From CAYZUE01 sp964481825 (GTDB lineage Archaea > Hydrothermarchaeota > Hydrothermarchaeia > Hydrothermarchaeales > JALUUU01), in assembly GCA_964481825.1 (NCBI GenBank), contig CAYZUE010000013.1, positions 1-24,109 of the forward strand: DNA of 24,109 nt, written 5' to 3'. A model generated the notes under the pieces. It was given only the letters and a program-made list of their open reading frames with translations. It was not told the origin of the DNA and did no database searches. Position numbers and translations under genes: made by a program. Below, piece after piece: positions 8,434-15,691 of the stretch; positions within the stretch are counted from its first letter, which is position 1, and the number at the start of each line of letters is the position of its first letter.

Positions 8434-9570
8434 CTAACTATATGTGGGGAGGTATCCTCCTTCCTTCTCTATTTTTTTTCTTACCGAATCTCGTTTTTTA
8501 TCTTTTGATGACTCTACTTTGTTAATAATCTTAGGCATGGTTTTTTCTATCATCTCTACATATCCTTTTTTAATTGCTTTATCGAGCAATTCTAAGCCCT
8601 TATCTGAACGGATGATAACAGTGCTATAATCATCATGACTTGCAACACTACCAACACTAATATCTGCGAAACTGGCTGTGAAGTCTTCACAGATTGCACA
8701 ACAATCCTCTACAATATCATTGAACATTTGAACAGGCTTAGTGTGTTCTTTTCCATCTTTAGTATTGATAATTACCTTACCTTTGATAATATCATTCTTT
8801 ACAATGTCCTCAAGATTTATCCCAAATGTATCCTTAACTTTTTCCTCATATTTGCTATACTTGAAGTTCTCATAACAAAATAAACCAATGGTTAGAATAT
8901 TAAAAGGATTCTTCGACTCTTTCTTTTTATCTATAAGAACTTTTAGAGTACTCTGTTCTGACTGTTTAAACCCTGCAATTTGACAACCAGTTCCCACTAA
9001 GGCTAAAGTGCGATGTTTGTAAATCATCCTACCAATCGTAGTTACACTTGGTATTGCTGAATACTTGGTCCCCATACTATCAAATAGAGATTTTTTATCA
9101 TAGGCTACTGCAGGAACAGCTTTCCAATTCTCATCTCGTGAAGCTACGATTGCACATTCGATTAATTTTTCCTCTAAAGCACATAATAGAAACGCAGTAA
9201 CTGCCCCCCCATCTTGACTTTTATTTAGAATCTCCGAAGTCTTACTCTTAACGGCGACTATTTTCTTAAAAGTACCAAGAACTTTATCCACCCGTGTTTC
9301 TCCAAAAACCTTTTTATCGAGATCGGTTGGAGAGAAAGAAAGTATGGGACAATTATCATAACATGTTCCCATCTCTCCGCATTTAATAGCACCGTCATTC
9401 ATTACACATTCTTTAACCAATTTAGGACCGTCTTCGTCCATTTCAAGCCGCTCACAAAATGCAGCACATGTACCACATCTAGAGCACAACCCATTGTCTA
9501 CAATCTGTTGCTTTAATTTTTCAAATCCTTCACTACGTATTATTTGAGGTACAAAGGTATCAGCTCCCAT
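8434..9570 (-). CDS. FrhB/FpoF-family coenzyme F420 oxidoreductase subunit with N-terminal ferredoxin
   Basis: A 378-aa member of the coenzyme F420 hydrogenase/dehydrogenase beta-subunit family (FrhB, FpoF, FdhB), flavin iron-sulfur proteins that usually oxidise or reduce F420. An N-terminal ferredoxin-like part carries CxxCxxCxxxC (Cys29/32/35/39) and a second, looser set (Cys55/64/70/74). The FrhB core follows with SQDGGAVTA (118-126), the VGTGCQIAGF motif and the late Cys cluster DCCAICEDFTASFADISVG, which binds a further cluster in the family. Length suits an FpoF-like protein. The ATG start overlaps the end of the HdrCB gene by 11 nt. Next to HdrA, HdrD-like and MvhD genes and without hydrogenase genes, it most likely supplies or accepts electrons as F420H2 for the Hdr complex. 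Some FrhB homologues use ferredoxin or other substrates, so F420 specificity is inferred. Confidence 0.92.
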   Translation of the reverse strand: MGADTFVPQIIRSEGFEKLKQQIVDNGLCSRCGTCAAFCERLEMDEDGPKLVKECVMNDGAIKCGEMGTCYDNCPILSFSPTDLDKKVFGETRVDKVLGTFKKIVAVKSKTSEILNKSQDGGAVTAFLLCALEEKLIECAIVASRDENWKAVPAVAYDKKSLFDSMGTKYSAIPSVTTIGRMIYKHRTLALVGTGCQIAGFKQSEQSTLKVLIDKKKESKNPFNILTIGLFCYENFKYSKYEEKVKDTFGINLEDIVKNDIIKGKVIINTKDGKEHTKPVQMFNDIVEDCCAICEDFTASFADISVGSVASHDDYSTVIIRSDKGLELLDKAIKKGYVEMIEKTMPKIINKVESSKDKKRDSVRKKIEKEGGYLPTYS

Positions 9571-10693
9571 CTAATCCCTCCATTAAAACTGTTGATAAAT
9601 CTTTAATTTCTATATTATATTCATTACCTTTAGTCTTTTCACCCTTATCACTCTGTAAGCATTTTAGGTGAATTTGACACTTTCCACAAGGGGTTACCAT
9701 AATGTTAGCTCCAGTACTTACTGCATCATCCATTTTACGCCTCCTAATTTCTTTGTTATCATCATCACAGTTAACCCATTGAGGGACTCCACAGCATAGT
9801 GAATCTTCTTTAATTTTTTCCATTTCAATTAGTTTGTAACCCAAAATCTTAAGTAGTTCTCTTGGAGCGTCATATACCCCCATATACCGACCAAGACGAC
9901 AAGAGTCATGATAGGTAATAGTTCCATCTCCCTTCCCTCTAAGCTTATCTTTATAGTCCATTAGGAATTCTGAAATATGTTTCACATTTAATTCTATTCC
10001 CATCTTTTTTTTATATTCAACAGCAAGGGTATAGTAACATTCCGGACATGTGGTTAATATTGTTTTATATTTACGTAAATATTCGATATTTTGTGCACCA
10101 AACTCTTTAAAAGTACCCTTATCACCTCTCCAGAGTTGATCATGACCGCAGCATTTCTCACCATCAAGAACAGCTGGTTGTATCCCGATACGATTTAAAA
10201 GTCTGATGGTATTATTAGCTATTTCCATTCCCTCAAAGCCTACATCTGCTTTAAAAACAATATCCATATAGGTAACACAACCCATAAAGTAGAGCACTTC
10301 ACTTTTATCATCAATTTTAACATCCGATGCTAGAAATTGCTTTCTTTGAGGTTTGATATCTCGACTTTTTAAAATGTTTAATAAAGATGATCCAAAGGTA
10401 TTATCATGAGCTACGACACAATTTAGTCCTTTCTTTACCATTGTAGATCTTAATTCCCGTACCATATCAACAAAATCAATATTCATCGGACATTTTACTT
10501 CACATTCTCTACACGTGAGACAAACCCAGGCATCCCCCGAATTAACTACTAGATCTGAGTTACCACTAATAACGTTATAGACAATTCTCCGAGGAAGAAA
10601 ACCTTTAACTACACGAGCCTTAGGACAAGCACTTGAACAAATACCACATTGATAGCATGATTTTGCATAATCTGTCAGACTTTTAGCTTTCAA
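9560..10693 (-). CDS. hdrD: HdrC-HdrB fusion (HdrD-like) disulfide reductase subunit
   Basis: A 377-aa soluble iron-sulfur protein. Residues 1-75 are HdrC-like with two [4Fe-4S] motifs (Cys13/16/19/23 and Cys58/61/64/68). Two CCG domains follow: domain 1 with Cys139, Cys181-Cys182-Gly, Cys216/Cys219; domain 2 with Cys265, Cys300-Cys301-Gly, Cys336/Cys339. In HdrB and HdrD these ten cysteines hold two noncubane [4Fe-4S] clusters that cleave the CoM-S-S-CoB disulfide. All are intact, so disulfide reduction (or dithiol oxidation) is expected. The substrate is not shown by the sequence, as similar proteins act in non-methanogens. No membrane segment is visible. The start is TTG at 10693 with SD GGGGTG (10699-10704). 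It is the first gene of the redox cluster, 162 nt downstream of serA. Confidence 0.94.
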   Translation of the reverse strand: MKAKSLTDYAKSCYQCGICSSACPKARVVKGFLPRRIVYNVISGNSDLVVNSGDAWVCLTCRECEVKCPMNIDFVDMVRELRSTMVKKGLNCVVAHDNTFGSSLLNILKSRDIKPQRKQFLASDVKIDDKSEVLYFMGCVTYMDIVFKADVGFEGMEIANNTIRLLNRIGIQPAVLDGEKCCGHDQLWRGDKGTFKEFGAQNIEYLRKYKTILTTCPECYYTLAVEYKKKMGIELNVKHISEFLMDYKDKLRGKGDGTITYHDSCRLGRYMGVYDAPRELLKILGYKLIEMEKIKEDSLCCGVPQWVNCDDDNKEIRRRKMDDAVSTGANIMVTPCGKCQIHLKCLQSDKGEKTKGNEYNIEIKDLSTVLMEGLDGS

Positions 10694-10855
10694 ATATACA
10701 CCCCAAACGGTATGGATAATCTTACACTTACTAGTTCAGTAATCTATCTAATTTACCTCAGCAATTCTGTCTTTAATTAACTTGGGAATACATTTTTGAA
10801 TATCCCCATCTAATTGGTTATTATCTAGTTACTAAAGGAAGAGTTAAAATAAAGT

Positions 10856-12433
10856 TTAAAGATCTACAGATAATGTATCTACCACTCCATTTATCTTCTT
10901 TATTAAATTTATTACCTTTCCTGGGATTTTTTGATCTACCCGTAGCACCATTAGCTGAAAACCACCTTTCTTCTTTCTACCAACCTGCATAGATGCGATA
11001 TTAATATTATTATTACCTAAACTAAGAGTCACCTTACCTATCATTCCAGGCCTATCTTCATGTGTAACCATTAAGATTTTCCCTTTAGGAAGCAAATTAA
11101 GTGCATATCCGTCAACTTCAACAATTCTAGGCTCACCTTCTCCTAAAAGACTACCTTTCAATTCTATCTCGCTATTATCTGTTTTTACTTTAAGAATAAT
11201 TAGATTACCATAATTTCCAGTATCATATTGCCGGCTGTGAATAACTCTCACCCCTCTATTTTTTGCTACAATAGAGGCGTTTAGAATATTGATACTATCT
11301 GAGATTACATTAGACAGAAGCCAGGTTAGAGTTGAATTACTCAATGCCTTTAAATCATTAACATCCATCAAGTTACCACAAAAAGTGATTGCCACTTCAT
11401 TCATTCGCCCTTTAATTAGTTGTGAAATAAATCGCCCCATAACAGCTGTCAAAGGTAAGTAGCCTTTTATATTTTCAAGTACATCTGGAGCGAAGACAGG
11501 CATATTTACTACATTCATAGGTGCTTGATTATCCAACACTTTTAATACTTCTTCACATGCTATGGTACTTGCATGTCGTTGCGCCTCTTCAGTGGATGCG
11601 CCTAAATGAGGTGTTACTATCACATTTTTCATTTTAAGAAGAGGACTATCTAAAGGAGGTTCAACTTCAAAAACATCAAGCGCTACTCCTGCTAATTTAC
11701 CTGATTCCAAACCATCAACAATAGCATCTTCGCTTATAATCCCCCCTCGAGCACAATTTATAAGAAAGACGCCTTCTTTCATTTTGTCAATCTCGTTTTT
11801 TGCAATTAATCCTTTAGTTTTATTTGAGAAGGGAACATGAACAGTGATGAAATCGGCTGCTTTTATAACTTCATTAAATTTTCCTAACTTAATACCAAGG
11901 TCCTTGCACCTTTCTTTTGTTATATAAGGGTCATAAGCTAGTATTTTCATTCCAAAAGCCTTTGCTTTCATAGAAACATGGGTTCCTATCCTCCCTAAAC
12001 CTATGATACCTACGGTTTTACCCCTTAATTCCATGCCAATAAATTTCTTCTTTTCCCATTTTCCTGACTTCAGAGAAGAATCTGCGAAAGGAATATTTCT
12101 AGCAAGTGCCATTATTAATCCAAAAGTGTGTTCTGCAACTGTTATGGATGACGCCTCAGGAGCATTGACAACTAAAATACCACGATCGGTTGCAGCTTTT
12201 AAATCAATATTATCAACACCAACCCCCGCTCGGCCAATAACTTTTAGATTTTTAGATTGTTCTATTACGCTTTGTGTAATCTTTGTCTTGCTCCTAACTA
12301 ATATAGCATCGCAATCAGGTACAACATCTAACAACTCCTCCGGAGACATGTTAGTTTTCACTATAACATTATAATGTTCTTTAAGCATCTCAATCCCTGC
12401 AGAATGGATTGTATCAGCTATCAATACTTTCAT
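10856..12433 (-). CDS. serA: D-3-phosphoglycerate dehydrogenase (long form with ASB and ACT domains)
   Basis: A 525-aa PGDH, which oxidises 3-phosphoglycerate with NAD as the first step of serine synthesis. The N-terminal substrate domain includes VRSKTKIT and VIGRAGVGVDNID (66-78). The Rossmann domain has GLGRIG (145-150), and the catalytic Arg, Glu and His are visible in NCARGG (R229), DVFEVEPP (E258) and TPHLGAS (H276). Residues about 310-440 form the intervening ASB-type domain and about 450-525 the ACT domain (HEDRPGMIGKVT), which senses serine in related enzymes. Length equals that of the common 525-530-aa long form. The ATG start lies just downstream of a good BRE/TATA, implying a leaderless or nearly leaderless mRNA. 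The gap to the redox cluster suggests a separate transcription start there. Confidence 0.97.
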   Translation of the reverse strand: MKVLIADTIHSAGIEMLKEHYNVIVKTNMSPEELLDVVPDCDAILVRSKTKITQSVIEQSKNLKVIGRAGVGVDNIDLKAATDRGILVVNAPEASSITVAEHTFGLIMALARNIPFADSSLKSGKWEKKKFIGMELRGKTVGIIGLGRIGTHVSMKAKAFGMKILAYDPYITKERCKDLGIKLGKFNEVIKAADFITVHVPFSNKTKGLIAKNEIDKMKEGVFLINCARGGIISEDAIVDGLESGKLAGVALDVFEVEPPLDSPLLKMKNVIVTPHLGASTEEAQRHASTIACEEVLKVLDNQAPMNVVNMPVFAPDVLENIKGYLPLTAVMGRFISQLIKGRMNEVAITFCGNLMDVNDLKALSNSTLTWLLSNVISDSINILNASIVAKNRGVRVIHSRQYDTGNYGNLIILKVKTDNSEIELKGSLLGEGEPRIVEVDGYALNLLPKGKILMVTHEDRPGMIGKVTLSLGNNNINIASMQVGRKKKGGFQLMVLRVDQKIPGKVINLIKKINGVVDTLSVDL

Positions 12434-12458
12434 AATTTGTGCTATTTTACCTTAAAGC

Positions 12459-12472
12459 ATTTTAAACTTTTC
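12459..12472 (-). promoter_or_regulatory. BRE/TATA promoter of serA
   Basis: On the minus strand a purine-rich BRE (GAAAA, 12468-12472) directly precedes a TATA-like GTTTAAAAT (12459-12467). Its centre lies about 30 nt upstream of the serA ATG (12433), which predicts transcription starting at or within a few nt of the start codon. No SD is visible before the ATG, consistent with a leaderless message. Confidence 0.65.
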
Positions 12473-12525
12473 TTAGATGCTTGAATCTTTTAGGGGATAA
12501 TATTAATAGAATAAATTTATTTATG

Positions 12526-12535
12526 AATATAAAAG
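12526..12535 (+). promoter_or_regulatory. Candidate TATA box for tRNA-Leu
   Basis: An AATATAAAAG element lies about 44 nt before the mature tRNA 5' end. It would place the transcription start near 12555-12560 and leave a leader of roughly 15-20 nt for RNase P to remove. Other A/T-rich stretches nearby (for example 12511-12522) could serve instead. Confidence 0.4.
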
Positions 12536-12574
12536 ATATGCAAATATCTACAGACTTAAAGATGGATTGAAAAC

Positions 12575-12658
12575 GCGGGGGTACCCGAGTGGCCAAAGGG
12601 GACGGACTTAAGATCCGTTGGCTAAGTGTCTACGTGGGTTCGAATCCCATCCCCCGCA
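12575..12658 (+). tRNA. tRNA-Leu (anticodon TAA)
   Basis: An 84-nt type II tRNA. The acceptor stem is GCGGGGG (12575-12581) paired with CCCCCGC (12651-12657), with discriminator A at 12658. The anticodon stem ACGGA/TCCGT encloses loop CTTAAGA with anticodon TAA (12609-12611). The long variable arm (12619-12633) can form a GGC/GTC mini-stem. The T arm is GTGGG-TTCGAAT-CCCAT. The D arm begins CCCGAGTGGCC, typical of leucine tRNA. CCA is not encoded and there is no intron. It stands alone between serA and the endonuclease IV-like gene. Confidence 0.97.
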
Positions 12659-12906
12659 TTTATGAGTAGTAAATAAAAATGTATATTTGGACAGGTAATT
12701 TGGTTAATTGGAATCCAGAAAGAAATGAAACAACAAATAACGTAATTAGTACTTTTTAGATTTACTTAAATAGTCCCTATAACTGAAATTTTACTAATTC
12801 TTTCGGGGGATATCGCAGCTTTATTATTAAAATTATTAAAAAAAATCCGTAGCGTCAAATATATAACAACTTTGTTACAAGAATTTTTTTTAATGTTTTT
12901 TAATTT

Positions 12907-12923
12907 TAGAAAATCATTTTCTA
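12907..12923. repeat. Perfect 7-bp inverted repeat TAGAAAA-tca-TTTTCTA
   Basis: A perfect palindrome with a 3-nt spacer lies about 60 nt upstream of the endonuclease IV-like start. A/T content is high enough that chance is possible, but it sits beside a second, stronger inverted repeat. Confidence 0.5.
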
Positions 12924-12936
12924 GATATCAGATAAT

Positions 12937-12962
12937 AAATTTAACGTTGGGATGTTAAATTT
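12937..12962. promoter_or_regulatory. Perfect 9-bp inverted repeat, candidate operator
   Basis: AAATTTAAC (12937-12945) and GTTAAATTT (12954-12962) are perfect reverse complements separated by 8 nt. The repeat ends at the A/T-rich TATA-like segment just upstream of the ATG at 12984. Arm-to-arm centre spacing of 17 nt is too long for a single helical turn but could suit a dimeric regulator with extended wings, or an RNA hairpin. Its function is unproven. Confidence 0.5.
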
Positions 12963-12983
12963 TTAAATAAATACCATAGAAAG

Positions 12984-13814
12984 ATGAAGTCATTAATATT
13001 TGGAACAGCTGGCACCCCCTTAAGCTCAGCTGGACGCGATAGTATACAAGGAATAAAGAGGGTCCATGAGTTAGGACTTGGGTGCATGGAACTAGAGTTT
13101 GTAAGAGGAGTTCGAATGGGAGCTGATACAGCAAAAAATGTTAGAAAACAAAAGGAAACTCAGGGAATACATCTCAGTGTTCACGCCCCATATTATTTGA
13201 ATCTTAACTCTAATGAACAAAAAAAGATAATTGCCAGTATTGAACGTATCTATCAATCAGCTTACATTGGTTCTTTAGCAGGAGCAAATAACATTGTGTT
13301 TCACCCTGCATATTATCTTAAATCCCCTGCTGATTCTGTATATATGCAAGTTATAAAAAAGATGGAACTATTAATAGAACGACTTAATCAAGAAAATATT
13401 GACGTCACTTTGAGGCCTGAAACTACAGGAAAGCAATCACAATTTGGCACTCTTGAAGAAGTTCTTAGACTAAGTAGCGAGCTAGAGGGTGTTAAACCTT
13501 GTATTGATTTCGCCCATCTTCATGCAAGGAATGGAATGAATAACAATTATAATGAATTTGTAGAAATATTAGAAATGGTAGAAAATGTCCTTGGAACTGA
13601 TGGTCTCAAAAATATGCATATACATGTTTCTGGAATAGAATATGGAGCAAAAGGAGAGATTAAACATCTTACTCTAAATGAATCTGACTTTAATTATAAA
13701 GATATGTTAAAATCATTTAAAGACTATAATGTAAAAGGAACTATTGTATGTGAAAGTCCAAACTTGGAGATAGATGCAAAAAAAATGAAAGAACAGTACC
13801 AACTTGGAGGGTAA
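12984..13814 (+). CDS. nfo: Endonuclease IV-like TIM-barrel protein (AP endonuclease family 2)
   Basis: A 276-aa protein of the xylose isomerase-like TIM-barrel/AP endonuclease 2 family. Endonuclease IV cuts DNA 5' to abasic sites using a three-zinc centre. Visible ligand-type motifs in order are HAPYY (H68), FHPAYY (H107), RPETTGK (E146), CIDFAHLHAR (D175, H178), HIHVSG (H212/H214), IKHL (H228) and CESPN (E257). The Asp of the usual DRH triple seems replaced (EIKH). Length is close to the usual 280 aa. The ATG has no SD; the TATA-like TTTTTAAATA some 20 nt upstream suggests a leaderless mRNA. It is followed after 3 nt by the aminopeptidase gene. A sugar isomerase-like role in the same fold cannot be fully excluded, but the ligand pattern favours Nfo. 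Confidence 0.85.
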   Translation: MKSLIFGTAGTPLSSAGRDSIQGIKRVHELGLGCMELEFVRGVRMGADTAKNVRKQKETQGIHLSVHAPYYLNLNSNEQKKIIASIERIYQSAYIGSLAGANNIVFHPAYYLKSPADSVYMQVIKKMELLIERLNQENIDVTLRPETTGKQSQFGTLEEVLRLSSELEGVKPCIDFAHLHARNGMNNNYNEFVEILEMVENVLGTDGLKNMHIHVSGIEYGAKGEIKHLTLNESDFNYKDMLKSFKDYNVKGTIVCESPNLEIDAKKMKEQYQLGG

Positions 13815-13817
13815 AAG

Positions 13818-15293
13818 ATGGATGTTGAGATTTTAGATAAGAAATTTGAAGAAATAGTGGATGATGTAGTAATTATTGGAATATTTAAAAATGGAAAAAT
13901 AAAAGAAGAATTAAAAAAAGTTGATAAATTTTTAGATGGAGCCATTAAGGATGCATTTCTGAAAGAATTTAAAGGTGAGCGGCATAAAATTCTTGAGATG
14001 CCTACTTATGGGAAGATGAAATGCAATAAAATTATGATAATTGGTCTAGGCCAGAAAAAAAAATTCACACTAGATAGAATGCGTCAAGCCATAGGTAAAT
14101 GTTGCGCATATGCAATGAAAAAAAGTGGAAAAAAGATTACCATTATCACTGATAGTTTTCAATTAGAAAAAACAAATTTTCGAGACTTCGTGCAAGCAGT
14201 TGTTGAAGGTGCTATCTTGAGCACATACACATTCAAGAGATTCAAATCGAAAAAAGGGGATAAGGAACTAAAAAAATTATCAATTTTCATTAGAAGTAGA
14301 AAGAATTTCCTGGAAGGTGAAAAAGGAGCTATAAATGGAAAAATAATTGCAAATGCCGTGAATTATGTTAGAAATTTAGCCAACAGTCCCGGAAATGAAG
14401 CAACCCCTGAAATGCTAGCTAAAGAGGCTCAAAAACTCACAGATAAAAATGTTTCTTGTCAGATACTTGAAAAAAGAGATATAAAAGAAATGGGGGCATT
14501 TTTAGGAGTTGCTAAAGGGAGTTCTCAACCACCAAAATTCATTGTATTAGATTACAAGCCTCAAAAATTCCAAGATACTGTCGTTTTAGTGGGAAAAGCA
14601 ATAACCTTTGATAGTGGGGGTATAAGCATAAAACCTAGTTCGAAGATGGATCGGATGAAATATGATAAGGCTGGAGGAGTAGCGATATTAGGCGTTATAC
14701 GTGCTGCTTCTAAACTTAAACTGCACCAAAGATTAATTGGTTTAGTTCCGGCAACTGAAAATCTTTCAGGAGGTTCAGCATTTAAACCCGGAGATATTCT
14801 TAAATCTGCATCTGGAAAAACAATTGAAATAATAAATACCGATGCAGAAGGTAGACTCATATTAGCAGATGCTTTAACATATGCAGCAAATTATAAACCA
14901 AAGTTAATTATTGATATAGCCACACTTACAGGTGCCTGTGTTATTGCACTTGGAAATGCTGCTAGCGGATTATTTGGAAATAATAAAAAACTGATTGATA
15001 GTCTAAAAAAGGCAGGAGATATAACAGGGGAAAGAGTTTGGGAACTACCGCTTTGGGAAGATTATGCGGAACAAATTGAGAGTGATATCGCAGATATTAA
15101 AAATGTAGGCAGCCATGAAGGTGGAGCTATTACTGCAGCTTATTTTCTGAGCAAATTTGTAGGCAAAAGTCCATGGGCTCATGTAGACATTGCAGGTACA
15201 GCCTGGAACGAAAAACAGAAACCTTATGGACCAAAAGGTGCTACAGGAACTGGCGTAAGATTATTAATAGAATTTCTAAGAAGATTGAAATAA
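13818..15293 (+). CDS. pepA: Leucyl aminopeptidase, M17 family
   Basis: A 491-aa cytosolic aminopeptidase that releases N-terminal residues from peptides with two metal ions, and usually works as a hexamer. The N-terminal macrodomain-like region (about 1-165) is followed by the catalytic domain. Metal and active-site residues are complete: GKAITFDSGG (K260, D265), SIKPS (K272), MKYDKAGG (D283), and the signature NTDAEGRL (D342, E344, R346). The C-terminal AHVDIAGTAW and GATGTGVRLL blocks also fit. Length matches the family. ATG start 3 nt after the endonuclease IV-like gene, with a GGAGGG SD inside the end of that gene, so the two form an operon. A role in finishing proteasome-derived peptides is plausible. 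Confidence 0.96.
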   Translation: MDVEILDKKFEEIVDDVVIIGIFKNGKIKEELKKVDKFLDGAIKDAFLKEFKGERHKILEMPTYGKMKCNKIMIIGLGQKKKFTLDRMRQAIGKCCAYAMKKSGKKITIITDSFQLEKTNFRDFVQAVVEGAILSTYTFKRFKSKKGDKELKKLSIFIRSRKNFLEGEKGAINGKIIANAVNYVRNLANSPGNEATPEMLAKEAQKLTDKNVSCQILEKRDIKEMGAFLGVAKGSSQPPKFIVLDYKPQKFQDTVVLVGKAITFDSGGISIKPSSKMDRMKYDKAGGVAILGVIRAASKLKLHQRLIGLVPATENLSGGSAFKPGDILKSASGKTIEIINTDAEGRLILADALTYAANYKPKLIIDIATLTGACVIALGNAASGLFGNNKKLIDSLKKAGDITGERVWELPLWEDYAEQIESDIADIKNVGSHEGGAITAAYFLSKFVGKSPWAHVDIAGTAWNEKQKPYGPKGATGTGVRLLIEFLRRLK

Positions 15294-15336
15294 AATTCTA
15301 AGAATTCAAAATTATTAACGTAAACGGTACGATCTA

Positions 15337-15687
15337 TCATTCTATGTAAATTTGTGTTTTTAAAGTATTTTTAGGTAGTCGTAATATTAAAATTCCATTT
15401 TTAAAGTTTGCCTTAACTTCATCTTTTAAAATCTTTGTAGGAAGATTAATTGACCGTTTAAAATATTTAAAAGTTATTTCTTGATTTAAAGTGCCCCATT
15501 TCTCAAATCTATTATATTTGCTAATTTTAGCATGAATTTCCAACGTTTGTTCTGTGCAGAAAACCTTGATATCTTCTTTATTAACACATGGAAGATCTGC
15601 ACTGATAATAATGGCATCTTCTTCTTCATTGATCTGAATTAATGGTTCAGAGCACTCATTTTCATTTTCAAGCCATATATTACTCAT
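15337..15687 (-). CDS. Small heat-shock protein Hsp20 (minimal alpha-crystallin domain)
   Basis: A 116-aa protein that is almost only an alpha-crystallin domain. Visible landmarks are IIISADLPCVNKEDIKVF, LEIHAKI, FKRSINLPTKI and the signature DEVKANFKNGILILRLPK, followed by a C-terminal IYI that matches the I-X-I oligomerisation motif. Hsp20 proteins hold unfolding proteins in an ATP-independent way. The N-terminal arm is short (about 15-20 residues against 30-50 in many archaeal members). The ATG start has a GGTGAAGG SD and lies 4 nt after the PAC2 gene stop, so both genes are co-transcribed. Its 3' end faces pepA convergently with about 43 nt between. Confidence 0.9.
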   Translation of the reverse strand: MSNIWLENENECSEPLIQINEEEDAIIISADLPCVNKEDIKVFCTEQTLEIHAKISKYNRFEKWGTLNQEITFKYFKRSINLPTKILKDEVKANFKNGILILRLPKNTLKTQIYIE

Positions 15688-15691
15688 TCCT

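Larger units (their letters stand above)
12659..12983. other. 325-nt AT-rich intergenic region with inverted repeats
   Basis: No credible ORF or RNA gene is visible. The stretch holds T-rich runs, a short perfect inverted repeat at 12907-12923 and a stronger one at 12937-12962 (both described separately). TTTTTAAATAAATA around 12960-12973 could be the TATA region of the downstream gene. Confidence 0.6.
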
